From positions 1 through 39,572 of the forward strand of contig JAFZUS010000111.1 in assembly GCA_017618275.1 (NCBI GenBank): a stretch of 39,572 nucleotides of DNA, in the 5' to 3' direction. Below are positions 24,920-32,771 of the stretch, in pieces (the stretch's first letter is position 1; each line of letters starts with the position of its first letter). The DNA comes from Prevotella sp. (GTDB lineage: Bacteria > Bacteroidota > Bacteroidia > Bacteroidales > Bacteroidaceae). A model generated the notes under the pieces. It made no database searches. It saw only the letters and a list, made by a program, of their open reading frames with translations, and was not told the origin of the DNA. A program made the translations under genes and the position numbers.

Positions 24920-26014
24920 ATGAAAGTTTGTAATTCATCCAAGATGCGGATGCTCCGCATTTTTGTCTATTTCAAGAAGGTAGGTGTTTTTGTGTTAGGT
25001 GCTTTTTTTATTTTGTGTTTTATCACGGGCTGTTATAACATCTGTCATCGGCCGTTTAGTGGTTTCGTTCATTCGGTCATCCTTGACGACCGCTATGACA
25101 AGTATAATTATCATGAGAACATCAGTGAGCAGATTACCTTTTATGGAAATGGGGCTCATGGTTACATCAGAAACAACGTAACAGGAAAGAAAGTGCTTCG
25201 TGATGTCAGATGGGTCAGGACATCCAGTAAAGAGACCGACACGTTGGCTTGTTATGCCAGTAATGGCTTTCGTGGTTATCTCGATGTCCGGACAGGAAAG
25301 CCAGTTATTCCTGCAGAGCGTTATATAAAGGCATGGCTGTTTTCAGAGGGGCTCGCAGCTATCATGGAGAAGGATAGTACCATCAAGTTCATTGACACCC
25401 GAGGTCAGGTGGTGATTGACAAAGGCTTCCGCTATCCGACTTTTGCTTACGGCTATCTTTTCTATGACAGTCTTTGCGCCATGACTGACAGATCTGGTAA
25501 GTGGGGTGTCATCAATAGGGCAGGTGAGTGGGTTGTCCGTCCGGAATACGATGGTATAGCACATAATGATGCTGGTTTTTGGCAATTGAGCAAAGATGGT
25601 AAGAAAGGTCTGCTTGATAAGAAAGCGATATCTATACTTCCAATGGAATATCGAAATATAGAAGTTCTGGAACAAGGCATCTCCGTTGTGCTCGACGACT
25701 ATACTATGCGTATGATGAATTATGATGGTTCACTTAAGTACAAGTTTGTCTGTGATGAATTGGATGATCTTTATTATTCCACTCCAGAGACCGATGAAAC
25801 GGGTTGTGATATACGGAAGTTGGCACCATGCAAGGCTTACAATACATATGAGGGGCATTGTGGCTTGCTGGGGCCAGATGGTATACCTCTCACACTGCCG
25901 CTCTTCACCGGCATATCAGCAGTTAATGCCAACCTCTATTATTGTAGGTTTGACCATTCTGACAGTGGTGTTATCATGGATAGTAAAGGCAGAATAGTTA
26001 ATGAGTCATACTGA
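24920..26014 (+). CDS. WG-repeat protein with N-terminal membrane or lipoprotein anchor
   Basis: The 364-residue protein has a hydrophobic segment at about 20-38 ending in F-I-T-G-C, compatible with a lipobox or a single membrane anchor. The rest is built from WG (KWG) beta repeats, seen as G-K-W-G-V-I-N-R-A-G-E-W-V-V-R-P-E-Y-D, K-D-G-K-K-G-L-L-D-K-K and more diverged copies such as R-G-Y-L-D-V-R-T-G-K-P-V-I-P. WG-repeat proteins are common in Bacteroidota and are thought to be binding scaffolds; no partner is known. The first codons contain other possible ATGs (residues 9 and 11). Gene debris follows it. Confidence 0.78.
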   Translation: MKVCNSSKMRMLRIFVYFKKVGVFVLGAFFILCFITGCYNICHRPFSGFVHSVILDDRYDKYNYHENISEQITFYGNGAHGYIRNNVTGKKVLRDVRWVRTSSKETDTLACYASNGFRGYLDVRTGKPVIPAERYIKAWLFSEGLAAIMEKDSTIKFIDTRGQVVIDKGFRYPTFAYGYLFYDSLCAMTDRSGKWGVINRAGEWVVRPEYDGIAHNDAGFWQLSKDGKKGLLDKKAISILPMEYRNIEVLEQGISVVLDDYTMRMMNYDGSLKYKFVCDELDDLYYSTPETDETGCDIRKLAPCKAYNTYEGHCGLLGPDGIPLTLPLFTGISAVNANLYYCRFDHSDSGVIMDSKGRIVNESY

Positions 26015-26390
26015 CCGCTATGAGGTTCTTCGTCAAAATGGTGAGGACCCGATGGATCTTACCACCGTTCATTCTGGAAAGATTCCAAGACCCTCGACGA
26101 CCTCCGTAAGAAACCAGATAAAGTGACGCTCATCTCTTCTTACAAATACTAATACTAACATCTTAATCTTCAAAATAATGGATACTATTATATAATTCCA
26201 TTTCACGACTATAACCTGATTATCGTTCAAGTTCAAAATTAGCAGGAAATTGAATGATTTTGTCAGATTCGGACGAGTTGTTGAATAGATTAAAGCTGTG
26301 TATCAGGAGATGGGTGATTCCCGTTTTCTAATGCTGGGACAGATGTATGAAGATAATTACACAAAGGTAGTAAAATATTGTTAAACGACC
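26015..26390 (+). pseudogene. Gene debris: coding-like fragments broken by stops and frameshifts
   Basis: Three stretches read as protein but are interrupted. One is V-L-R-Q-N-G-E-D-P-M-D-L-T-T (about 26031-26072) that shifts frame into F-W-K-D-S-K-T-L-D-D-L-R-K-K-P-D before a stop near 26151. One is Y-Y-Y-I-I-P-F-H-D-Y-N-L-I-I-V around 26182-26241. One is K-L-N-D-F-V-R-F-G-R-V-V-E, then a stop, then I-K-A-V-Y-Q-E-M-G-D-S-R-F-L-M-L-G-Q in the same frame (about 26245-26384). They look like remains of one or more small genes. The families are not recognised. Confidence 0.5.
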
Positions 26391-26481
26391 AAATTATTAG
26401 ATACTTTTTTGCAGAGATAGAGTGATCGCAACCCGTGTGTTAAAGAATATTAAATACGAATAATAAATATTAGTCTTTGAG

Positions 26482-26499
26482 TAACTTTGTGTATATTTG
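26482..26499 (+). promoter_or_regulatory. Two overlapping-range -7 elements before the sigma-factor gene
   Basis: TAACTTTG (26482-26489) and TATATTTG (26492-26499) both match TAnnTTTG. Neither has a TTTG at the standard distance. The transcript would carry a leader of roughly 80 bases containing a short ORF (26564-26587). Confidence 0.45.
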
Positions 26500-26563
26500 C
26501 GACTGAGAAATAAAAAACCTAACATTTGGGTAGCTCTATAGTAAGTGCTAATTAAATAAGGAA

Positions 26564-26587
26564 TATGAAAATGACAGAAGACAAATG
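26564..26587 (+). other. Seven-codon leader ORF coupled to the sigma-factor start
   Basis: ATG at 26564 opens M-K-M-T-E-D-K followed by TGA. That TGA overlaps the sigma-factor ATG as ATGA (26585-26588), the classic arrangement for translational coupling. It may equally be an accidental short frame. Confidence 0.3.
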
Positions 26588-27157
26588 ACAGATCAGGAAA
26601 TTATACAAGGATTGATAGAGCGGAACAATCGGGTAACGACAGAATTCTTCTTTAAGGATTGTCGTCCGCTCTTCTGTAGTATCATCAACTATGTTTTTGA
26701 CTATGAGGTGGACTACGATGAGTTCGTGAATGAGTTGTATATGTATCTGATGGAGAATGATGCGCAGAAACTAAGGAACTTCCAGTTCCGCAGTTCAGTG
26801 TACATGTGGCTGAAGATTCTTGCTATCCGTTATTTCATCAAGAAACGTGCTTTCATGATAGATGATAGCAGCCAAGAGACTCCTTATGATGGGCGAGACC
26901 AAAAAGCAGCCACAGAATCAGATATGACTGCAGGGGGAGATTTAGAACGACTTTTTATGGCGATGTCTAATCAACGCTATGTGTGTGTTCTCAGGAAACT
27001 GGTTATCGAAGATATGGAGCCAGAGCAACTGGCTAAAGAGATGGGAACTACGACTGCAAACCTATATAATATAAAAAAGCGTGCGATGGCTCAACTGACC
27101 CGTGTCGCTCTTAATGACAGTAAAGAATATGGCAAAAAAAGATTATATATCCGATGA
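26585..27157 (+). CDS. ECF-like sigma-70 family RNA polymerase sigma factor
   Basis: The 190-residue protein has the two-domain layout of extracytoplasmic-function sigma factors. A region-2-like helical segment covers about residues 10-95 (Y-D-E-F-V-N-E-L-Y-M-Y-L-M and S-S-V-Y-M-W-L-K-I-L-A). A region-4-like helix-turn-helix covers about 125-180 (D-M-E-P-E-Q-L-A-K-E-M-G-T-T-T-A-N-L-Y-N-I-K-K-R-A). A linker of about 25 residues joins them. It overlaps the following gene by 29 bases (27129-27157). The next protein starts with an anti-sigma-like segment, so the two probably form a regulatory pair for the island. Confidence 0.82.
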   Translation: MTDQEIIQGLIERNNRVTTEFFFKDCRPLFCSIINYVFDYEVDYDEFVNELYMYLMENDAQKLRNFQFRSSVYMWLKILAIRYFIKKRAFMIDDSSQETPYDGRDQKAATESDMTAGGDLERLFMAMSNQRYVCVLRKLVIEDMEPEQLAKEMGTTTANLYNIKKRAMAQLTRVALNDSKEYGKKRLYIR

Positions 27158-28052
27158 AATGCTGGCTGCTTATCTTGAAGGTAACACCAACGAGGAAGAA
27201 ACGAGAAAAGTAATTCGGGCCCTGAATACCGACAAGGAATTGCAGGAAGTGCTTGACATTGCTCTGAAAGTAGAAGAACTTGAGTATATTCCCATGCTTC
27301 AGATTGCTGCTGCTAGCGGTGAGAATATCTGTGCAGTACTCTGTGAGATGTTTATCCTTCATCGACGACAACTACCATACGATGAGGAATGGCTTGTAAA
27401 TATAGCAAGAAGGAAAGATTGGCTAAGACCCGAAGGTACACCGCTTTATTGTGTAGGCAACCTTTTGGCATATTCTGGATTGTTTGTAAGCAGGAAATAC
27501 AATGCCACACTTGATGATATCCAACGGGCTATCCAGATGGATAATGATGTTGTCGTGGGTGTAGATCGTGAAAAACTCTATGCAGAAGCAGTAGATGCGG
27601 AAGACTTGACAAACCATGCAGTGGTTGTGACCCATATAGATAATGATGTCATTAGGGTTTTTGACCCATATGAGCCACCGTATTATTCTAATGTACCGCT
27701 TTCAGATTTTCTTAATGCATGGAAGGAATCGTGTAATTATATGATTCAAGTTCTCCAGTCGGTGGAAGAATATGAACCTCATCCAATTGATGTCGATGAC
27801 ATTCCTTTAGATGGCGATTTGGAAGAATTGCAGGAAGCGATTGCTGAAAATGCTCATGATGTTTGGGCGGAAGCCAGGATAAAGGAGGGATGGTCATATG
27901 GTAAGGAAAGAGATGATGTGAAAAAGCATAATCCTGACATCATTCCATATACAGCATTATCTGATAGTGAGAAAGAGTATGATCGTATTATGGCATTTAA
28001 AACGATAAAACTGGTTAAGAAACTAGGATTTGATATCGTAAAACGTCGTTAG
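27129..28052 (+). CDS. Anti-sigma-like / C39-type peptidase-like / RyR-domain fusion
   Basis: I place the start at M-A-K-K-D-Y-I-S (27129), giving 307 residues; upstream ATGs only extend into the sigma gene. Residues about 5-50 (I-S-D-E-M-L-A-A-Y-L-E-G-N) resemble the N-terminal part of anti-sigma factors. Residues about 55-210 look like a C39/papain-like cysteine peptidase with C68 or C72 as nucleophile (E-N-I-C-A-V-L-C), H163 in T-N-H-A-V-V-V and D179 in V-F-D-P-Y. Residues about 243-304 fit the RyR domain: H-D-V-W-A-E-A-R-I-K-E-G-W, Y-G-K-E-R-D and L-G-F-D-I. Prokaryotic RyR domains are proposed ligand sensors in conflict systems. The architecture suggests ligand binding that triggers proteolysis and sigma release; that mechanism is inference. 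Confidence 0.7.
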   Translation: MAKKDYISDEMLAAYLEGNTNEEETRKVIRALNTDKELQEVLDIALKVEELEYIPMLQIAAASGENICAVLCEMFILHRRQLPYDEEWLVNIARRKDWLRPEGTPLYCVGNLLAYSGLFVSRKYNATLDDIQRAIQMDNDVVVGVDREKLYAEAVDAEDLTNHAVVVTHIDNDVIRVFDPYEPPYYSNVPLSDFLNAWKESCNYMIQVLQSVEEYEPHPIDVDDIPLDGDLEELQEAIAENAHDVWAEARIKEGWSYGKERDDVKKHNPDIIPYTALSDSEKEYDRIMAFKTIKLVKKLGFDIVKRR

Positions 28053-28117
28053 TTGGATGAATTATGGGCTAACGCAACACGAACTCACGTTAGATTAGCA
28101 TTTCTTTTTCTTGTCTT

Positions 28118-28158
28118 ACATGCCCCAACGCACCACAATGAAGTGCGTTGGGGCATGT
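28118..28158. terminator. 16-bp perfect inverted repeat between the sigma/RyR pair and the JAB-E1 operon
   Basis: ACATGCCCCAACGCAC (28118-28133) is the exact reverse complement of GTGCGTTGGGGCATGT (28143-28158), with a 9-base loop. Only GTTATTAT follows, so it is a weak-tailed terminator for the upstream pair. On the minus strand it would be followed by AAGAAAAAG, so it is not bidirectional. The region 28053-28289 shows no convincing gene. Confidence 0.6.
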
Positions 28159-28289
28159 GTTATTATAAAAATCATTTAGTGTTAATAAATGTAAAACAGG
28201 GGGGCTCGGTGAAAGAAAAAAGAAATGAAAGCCTCATTATGAATAGAAACACCTGAAATGGTTCAGGCAAATAATAAAATAAAAGAAAA

Positions 28290-28736
28290 ATGAAACAATT
28301 CAATGAATTAAAGCACGGACAGCCTCAGATCAGTTTTTCAAGAGGTGCAGACAATAAGAGAGGCCCAGTGGAACTCCAGCCTGGTATTCTCTGCGTGGAT
28401 TATCTTTATGGAAGTCTTAAGAATATCCTCTATAGATCCAAGGTTACCGATTATGGACGATACTTTGATTTTGTGTTCAACTACATCAATGTTGGCCGTT
28501 ATTGGGAGATTGATATCGTACGATTTCCAGACTATAGAGGCAGAAGTACAAGTGCGTATGTTATTCATACCTTGCCTTCTGACCGTGGCGGGCGGAAGAT
28601 ATGTGTTGCCACTGGGCATGAGCCGAGAAGCGAGCGTGATGCCAAGAAACTGTCCATGAGTTGGGCGGACCTACAGGCAGAGTATATCAAGACCGGCAAA
28701 ACCCCTGATGATCAGATTAGAGACAATCATCGTTAA
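28290..28736 (+). CDS. E2-like or CEHH-type metal-binding protein linked to JAB-E1
   Basis: The 148-residue protein has no signal peptide. Two readings are possible. In the first it is a divergent E2 (ubiquitin-conjugating-like) fold: strands around Y71-R78, F79-P80, then H93 followed by G-G-R-K-I-C at C105, and W125, in the order F-P, H, G-x-I-C, W typical of E2 cores. In the second it is the predicted metal-binding domain with ordered C, E, H, H (here C35, E73, H93, H110) that I recall being described next to prokaryotic ubiquitin-system genes. Both fit its place 59 bases before the JAB-E1 gene. I cannot decide between them by eye. Confidence 0.5.
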   Translation: MKQFNELKHGQPQISFSRGADNKRGPVELQPGILCVDYLYGSLKNILYRSKVTDYGRYFDFVFNYINVGRYWEIDIVRFPDYRGRSTSAYVIHTLPSDRGGRKICVATGHEPRSERDAKKLSMSWADLQAEYIKTGKTPDDQIRDNHR

Positions 28737-28795
28737 GAGCAAAAAATTATTTTCAATAGAATATGTATATTATAAATTTATTAAAACTTACAATT

Positions 28796-30283
28796 ATGAA
28801 AAAGTTATCAAACCATCATTCTTACAGTATGCCAGAAGACCGTTTTGAGCACAATCCTTTTGGCGTGAAAAAGGTTGCCTTTTCGCCAAAGGCTATCAAG
28901 CAGATAGAGAAGACCATAGGAAGCCGACATGCGGAAGACGGAGGCGCTCTCTTCGGAAAACCTGAAGAACTCGCATCGTGCATCCCTTATATCCGCGAGT
29001 TTGTGTTTGACGATAGTGCCAATACCACCCATGTGACGTATACGATTAATACGAAGAAATTGAACCCCATTATCCATAAAATGTGGGAGCAGGATGGTCT
29101 AGAACTACAAGGTCTTATCCATTCTCATCCCATAGGATATCGTTATCCCTCAGGTCCGGACATGACCTATTTCCATCGTATGCACACATACATGGATCGA
29201 CGATTCCTTATTACCCCCATTGTCTTCACTCAGCCAGACGGAGGTTTTAAGTTATTCTGTTATCTGGTTGGTCCTGATACTCCCCCAATTGAGGTCGATT
29301 ATTGTATCATGGATGAAACCGAATATAAGAATGCCATAGATGAAGAGACGAAAGATATTGACTATTCCCGTGAGGAAGGCGCTGTCGACGTCGCAATGGT
29401 CAATAGAAGTAAAATAGTTACTGTTGGTACAGGTGGTTCGTACACAGTTTCCGGTATGTTTGCACGCAGCGGCGTTGGTGAAATGGTTGGAATTGATCCG
29501 GACACAGTTGATGCTACGAATCTGTGTCGTCAGGGTTATTTGCCTCGCCAAGTCGGTATGCTGAAGGTTGACGCTCTCGGTGAGTATGTAAAGGAGATTA
29601 ATCCACACGTAAAATATACTGGTTATCCTGTCAAACTTCAGGATCTTACTCCAGAACAGGAGCAGGAGATATTCGGTTCTGCAAGTCTTGTTATCTTTAC
29701 GACAGATTCTTTCGAGGCGCAGGCCTATGGAAACAAGATAGCGCTCCGCTATAACATTCCTGCCATCTGGGGTGGCTTTTATGAGAAGTCGATGGCTTCT
29801 GAAATTGTGTTTTACATTCCAGGAGTGACTCCGGCCTGTTTCCGTTGCGCAGTTTCAACACGCTACAAGTTTCAAGAAGAATACAAGGCCAAAAACAACG
29901 GCAAAGAACTCAGTGTCAGTTCTTCCTGTAACACAATTTTTCATTCTGCCCTTCTTGACGCCCAAATCGGAATGCTAGCCATGGCCATACTCCACAATAA
30001 GGTTGAAGGTAAGACTTTCTCGGGTTGGTTCGGTGATCATTTTGATCAAAATTTCATTCAGATGAAAGTTAATCCGCTGTACAAATCAGGTATCTTCAAT
30101 CGTGTGTTTGCCGGTTCTGGTGATTCCGCATACCTCTTTGAATCTGTTTGGCAGCACATTGAAGCAGAGGTCCCTCCAAAGTATGAACTTTGTCCAGATT
30201 GCCATGGAGGTGTAAACCTGCAAGACGCAATAATCGAACAAAAGGAAATAATTGAAGATGGCGAGGAGCGCCAATCTGCTTAA
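28796..30283 (+). CDS. JAB (JAMM) peptidase - E1-like (ThiF/MoeB) adenylating enzyme fusion
   Basis: With the start at 28796 the protein has 495 residues. Residues about 20-165 form a JAB domain with an intact JAMM zinc site: E47, H109, H111, S119 and D122 in H-S-H-P-I-G-Y-R-Y-P-S-G-P-D. Residues about 195-460 form the E1-like Rossmann domain with glycine loop G-T-G-G-S (211-215), G-I-D-P-D-T-V-D for ATP binding and N-L-C-R-Q-G. A zinc tetrad is suggested by C-F-R-C and C-P-D-C. JAB cleaves ubiquitin-like conjugates or processes precursors; E1 adenylates the ubiquitin-like C-terminus. Having both in one chain pairs activation with removal. It lies between the 148-residue gene and a PH-like gene. 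Confidence 0.85.
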   Translation: MKKLSNHHSYSMPEDRFEHNPFGVKKVAFSPKAIKQIEKTIGSRHAEDGGALFGKPEELASCIPYIREFVFDDSANTTHVTYTINTKKLNPIIHKMWEQDGLELQGLIHSHPIGYRYPSGPDMTYFHRMHTYMDRRFLITPIVFTQPDGGFKLFCYLVGPDTPPIEVDYCIMDETEYKNAIDEETKDIDYSREEGAVDVAMVNRSKIVTVGTGGSYTVSGMFARSGVGEMVGIDPDTVDATNLCRQGYLPRQVGMLKVDALGEYVKEINPHVKYTGYPVKLQDLTPEQEQEIFGSASLVIFTTDSFEAQAYGNKIALRYNIPAIWGGFYEKSMASEIVFYIPGVTPACFRCAVSTRYKFQEEYKAKNNGKELSVSSSCNTIFHSALLDAQIGMLAMAILHNKVEGKTFSGWFGDHFDQNFIQMKVNPLYKSGIFNRVFAGSGDSAYLFESVWQHIEAEVPPKYELCPDCHGGVNLQDAIIEQKEIIEDGEERQSA

Positions 30284-30299
30284 AGTACTTTATATTATT

Positions 30300-30593
30300 A
30301 TGCCACACGTATTCACTTCATCTCACCTAACGAAGGGAAACATGGTTTTTCCTATCACGATCATGATTGATGGTAGTCACTTGTATTACAGCAAGGACTT
30401 TGTCATAGGTCGAAACAGAATAGCCATCCCTTTGGCCAGTATTGCCAGTGTAGGTTTGGTTAACAAGATTCTTTTTTCTGATTTGGTTGTAGAGACAAGG
30501 GGAGGCCGTGTGCTTTATTTCAATGGTTTTACACATTCTGATGCAAGGAGGATGTACGACCTCTTAAGAAATATCGGTCGAATCAATAGGTAA
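30300..30593 (+). CDS. Small PH-like domain protein
   Basis: The reading frame extends upstream, but the ATG at 30300 (M-P-H-V-F) follows the JAB-E1 stop by 16 bases and is preferred over TTG or ATG codons inside that gene. The 97 residues contain seven short beta strands (I-T-I-M-I-D-G, L-Y-Y-S, R-I-A-I-P-L-A-S-I-A-S-V, D-L-V-V-E-T, V-L-Y-F-N) and a final helix (S-D-A-R-R-M-Y-D-L-L), the order of a pleckstrin-homology-like fold. Its function is unknown. It could tether the complex or bind a conjugate. There is no terminal Gly-Gly to suggest a ubiquitin-like modifier. Confidence 0.6.
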   Translation: MPHVFTSSHLTKGNMVFPITIMIDGSHLYYSKDFVIGRNRIAIPLASIASVGLVNKILFSDLVVETRGGRVLYFNGFTHSDARRMYDLLRNIGRINR

Positions 30594-30625
30594 TGTAATG
30601 AAAACATTTTTTAAGTTTGCAGGAT

Positions 30626-32755
30626 ATGAGATATAATGATTTGTTTGACCCCAAAGCACTTCGTGTAATGGCTTTAGCCAAAAGAGGCGCTATTTCTAAA
30701 AGCAAGCCCGCAATTACAAGTTTTATGGTTGCGAAAGTTATTATTATAAATAACGAGGATGTATCCAGAAGAGTCTTCGGCGAAATGCAATTGGATGCAA
30801 CAGAATTTCATAGAATGGCTAATGATCGAATCAATGAAATGCCCACTGTGTCAGATCCTTCTCCGTATGTTGACGATGAATTGGACGGAGTGGTTCGCGA
30901 AAATGTCAGTTATGACGGTGGCGGAAATGCCATCGCCGGTTCTGTGACGACAGAATCGATGCTTCGAACGATTCTTCAACATCATCGTGATGAATTCAAC
31001 GAATACATTCAGCATCAGCATGCTGCTCCCGGTAGAACTCAACCTCGAAATATCCTCGAGCGTTTCACTACAGACTGGACTAAACTGGCCTCAAGGGGAA
31101 GAATTTCTCCTGTAATTGGACGCGATAATGAATTGCAGGCGCTTGAAAGATCGCTACTTCGGAAAACGAAGAATAATCCTGTTTTGACAGGAGATGCGGG
31201 AGTTGGAAAAACTGCAATAGTTGAAGGCTTTGCCGTCAAGATTTCACAGGGAGATGTTCCCGAGAAACTATGTACGGCAAAAATTCTGGAACTTGATACC
31301 GTATCACTACTGGAAAGTTCTGGTTTAGGTGGTTTTAAAGATGCTATGACGATTGCTGCACAATCTAAAGACATTATTCTTTTCATTGACGAGATGCATG
31401 CTCTTCCTGCAGGTGTGCTTGACACTTTAAAGCCCTTCATGGCACGTGGAGAATTAAGGCTTATTGGTGCTACCACTGCAGAAGAGTATTCAAGAGTTCT
31501 TGAATCTGATAAAGCTTTTGCCCGCCGCCTACAAAGAATTGAGATTCCAGAATTGTCTGAGCCCGATACATTAGTTGTCCTTAAAAACATCAAACCAGGA
31601 TTCGAGGAACATCATGGTGTTCGGATTGGTGATGACGCATTGAAGGCTGCCGTTGAATTGTCGCAGCGATATCTCATCAACCGTAGGCAACCTGATAAGT
31701 CTATTGATCTTATTGATGAGGCTGCAGCAAAGGTCCGTATGGCAGGAGTGTCTGGGCAAGTATGTGAGGATGATATCCGTGAGATACTTTCGAAAAAGAC
31801 AGGCATTCCTGTGGAAAAGATTGGAACAGACGAAGCGGCTCGTCTGATGAATCTGGAACAGAATCTTGCAGCCGATGTTCTTGGTCAGTCAGAAGCGGTA
31901 TCTGTTGTCTCAAATGCAGTACGACGCAATGGTGTCGGTCTTTCAGATGCACATCGACCGATAGGATCTTTCCTGTTCGTTGGCTCATCCGGTGTCGGTA
32001 AAACCGCTCTTGCCCAAGCATTGGCAAAGATCCTTATGGGCACTCCTGATGCACTATTACGTATAGATATGAGCGAATACCGGGAGCCTCACACTGTAAG
32101 CCGTTTGATAGGTAGCCCTCCAGGATATGTTGGTTATAATGCTGGAGGTCAATTGACGGAAGCCGTAAGCCGCAGACCTTACCTTGTCGTTCTGTTTGAC
32201 GAGATAGAAAAGGCAGATAAAGCGGTATTTGAACTTCTCTTACAGGTTTTGGATTACGGTAGATTGACAGACGGACGCGGTCGAACCGTTGATTTTCGGA
32301 ATACCATTATTATATTCACGAGTAATCTTGGTTCACAAGACATCTCTATCCGGAAAAGAATTGGCTTTGAAACAACAGACGAAGATGCTTCAAAGTGTCA
32401 GGAGAATAGTTCCGCTATCCGTAACTATTTCACTCCAGAATTCCTGAACCGCTTAGATGGCATTGTACATTTCAACAAACTCAGTACTCCCGTTCTTCTT
32501 GACATTGCCCGCAAATTGCTGTCTGAATTACGTGAATCTCTTGACACCAAAGGATATATCGTCGAATTCGACAATTCTGTTGCAGAGTATATTGTTTCTT
32601 TAGACGCAGGTATGGGACAAGGGGCAAGACCAATCCGTCGGGCCATTGAGAAAAACATCACTGACGCCATCGTGTCGATGATTCTTTCAGGAAGATTGGC
32701 CAAAGGAGTAAGAACGACACTGTCCGTATCAAATGGTATTTTACAAATTGTATGA
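30626..32755 (+). CDS. ClpA/ClpC-type double AAA+ unfoldase
   Basis: I take the start at M-R-Y-N-D (30626), giving 709 residues. Residues about 1-130 are a divergent Clp N domain. The first AAA+ module has Walker A G-D-A-G-V-G-K-T at 189-196 and the second G-S-S-G-V-G-K-T at 453-460, with Walker B motifs I-L-F-I-D-E and V-V-L-F-D-E. There is no coiled-coil M domain between the modules, so it is not ClpB-like. The second module carries R-K-R-I-G-F (I579-F581), the place and form of the ClpP-docking loop of ClpA/ClpC. This suggests it feeds substrates to a peptidase. It lies in the JAB-E1 operon, so targets may be modified proteins. Confidence 0.9.
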   Translation: MRYNDLFDPKALRVMALAKRGAISKSKPAITSFMVAKVIIINNEDVSRRVFGEMQLDATEFHRMANDRINEMPTVSDPSPYVDDELDGVVRENVSYDGGGNAIAGSVTTESMLRTILQHHRDEFNEYIQHQHAAPGRTQPRNILERFTTDWTKLASRGRISPVIGRDNELQALERSLLRKTKNNPVLTGDAGVGKTAIVEGFAVKISQGDVPEKLCTAKILELDTVSLLESSGLGGFKDAMTIAAQSKDIILFIDEMHALPAGVLDTLKPFMARGELRLIGATTAEEYSRVLESDKAFARRLQRIEIPELSEPDTLVVLKNIKPGFEEHHGVRIGDDALKAAVELSQRYLINRRQPDKSIDLIDEAAAKVRMAGVSGQVCEDDIREILSKKTGIPVEKIGTDEAARLMNLEQNLAADVLGQSEAVSVVSNAVRRNGVGLSDAHRPIGSFLFVGSSGVGKTALAQALAKILMGTPDALLRIDMSEYREPHTVSRLIGSPPGYVGYNAGGQLTEAVSRRPYLVVLFDEIEKADKAVFELLLQVLDYGRLTDGRGRTVDFRNTIIIFTSNLGSQDISIRKRIGFETTDEDASKCQENSSAIRNYFTPEFLNRLDGIVHFNKLSTPVLLDIARKLLSELRESLDTKGYIVEFDNSVAEYIVSLDAGMGQGARPIRRAIEKNITDAIVSMILSGRLAKGVRTTLSVSNGILQIV

Positions 32756-32771
32756 AATAAACGTTATTGAC

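Noticed and set aside
28118-28158. Possible CRISPR-like or attachment-site repeat
   Set aside because: There is only one inverted pair with no direct repeats or spacers, and no integrase is present nearby; a terminator-like hairpin explains it.
28053-28256. 67-codon frame after the RyR fusion
   Set aside because: It spans a 16-bp perfect inverted repeat and has no domain or plausible start signal; treated as intergenic.
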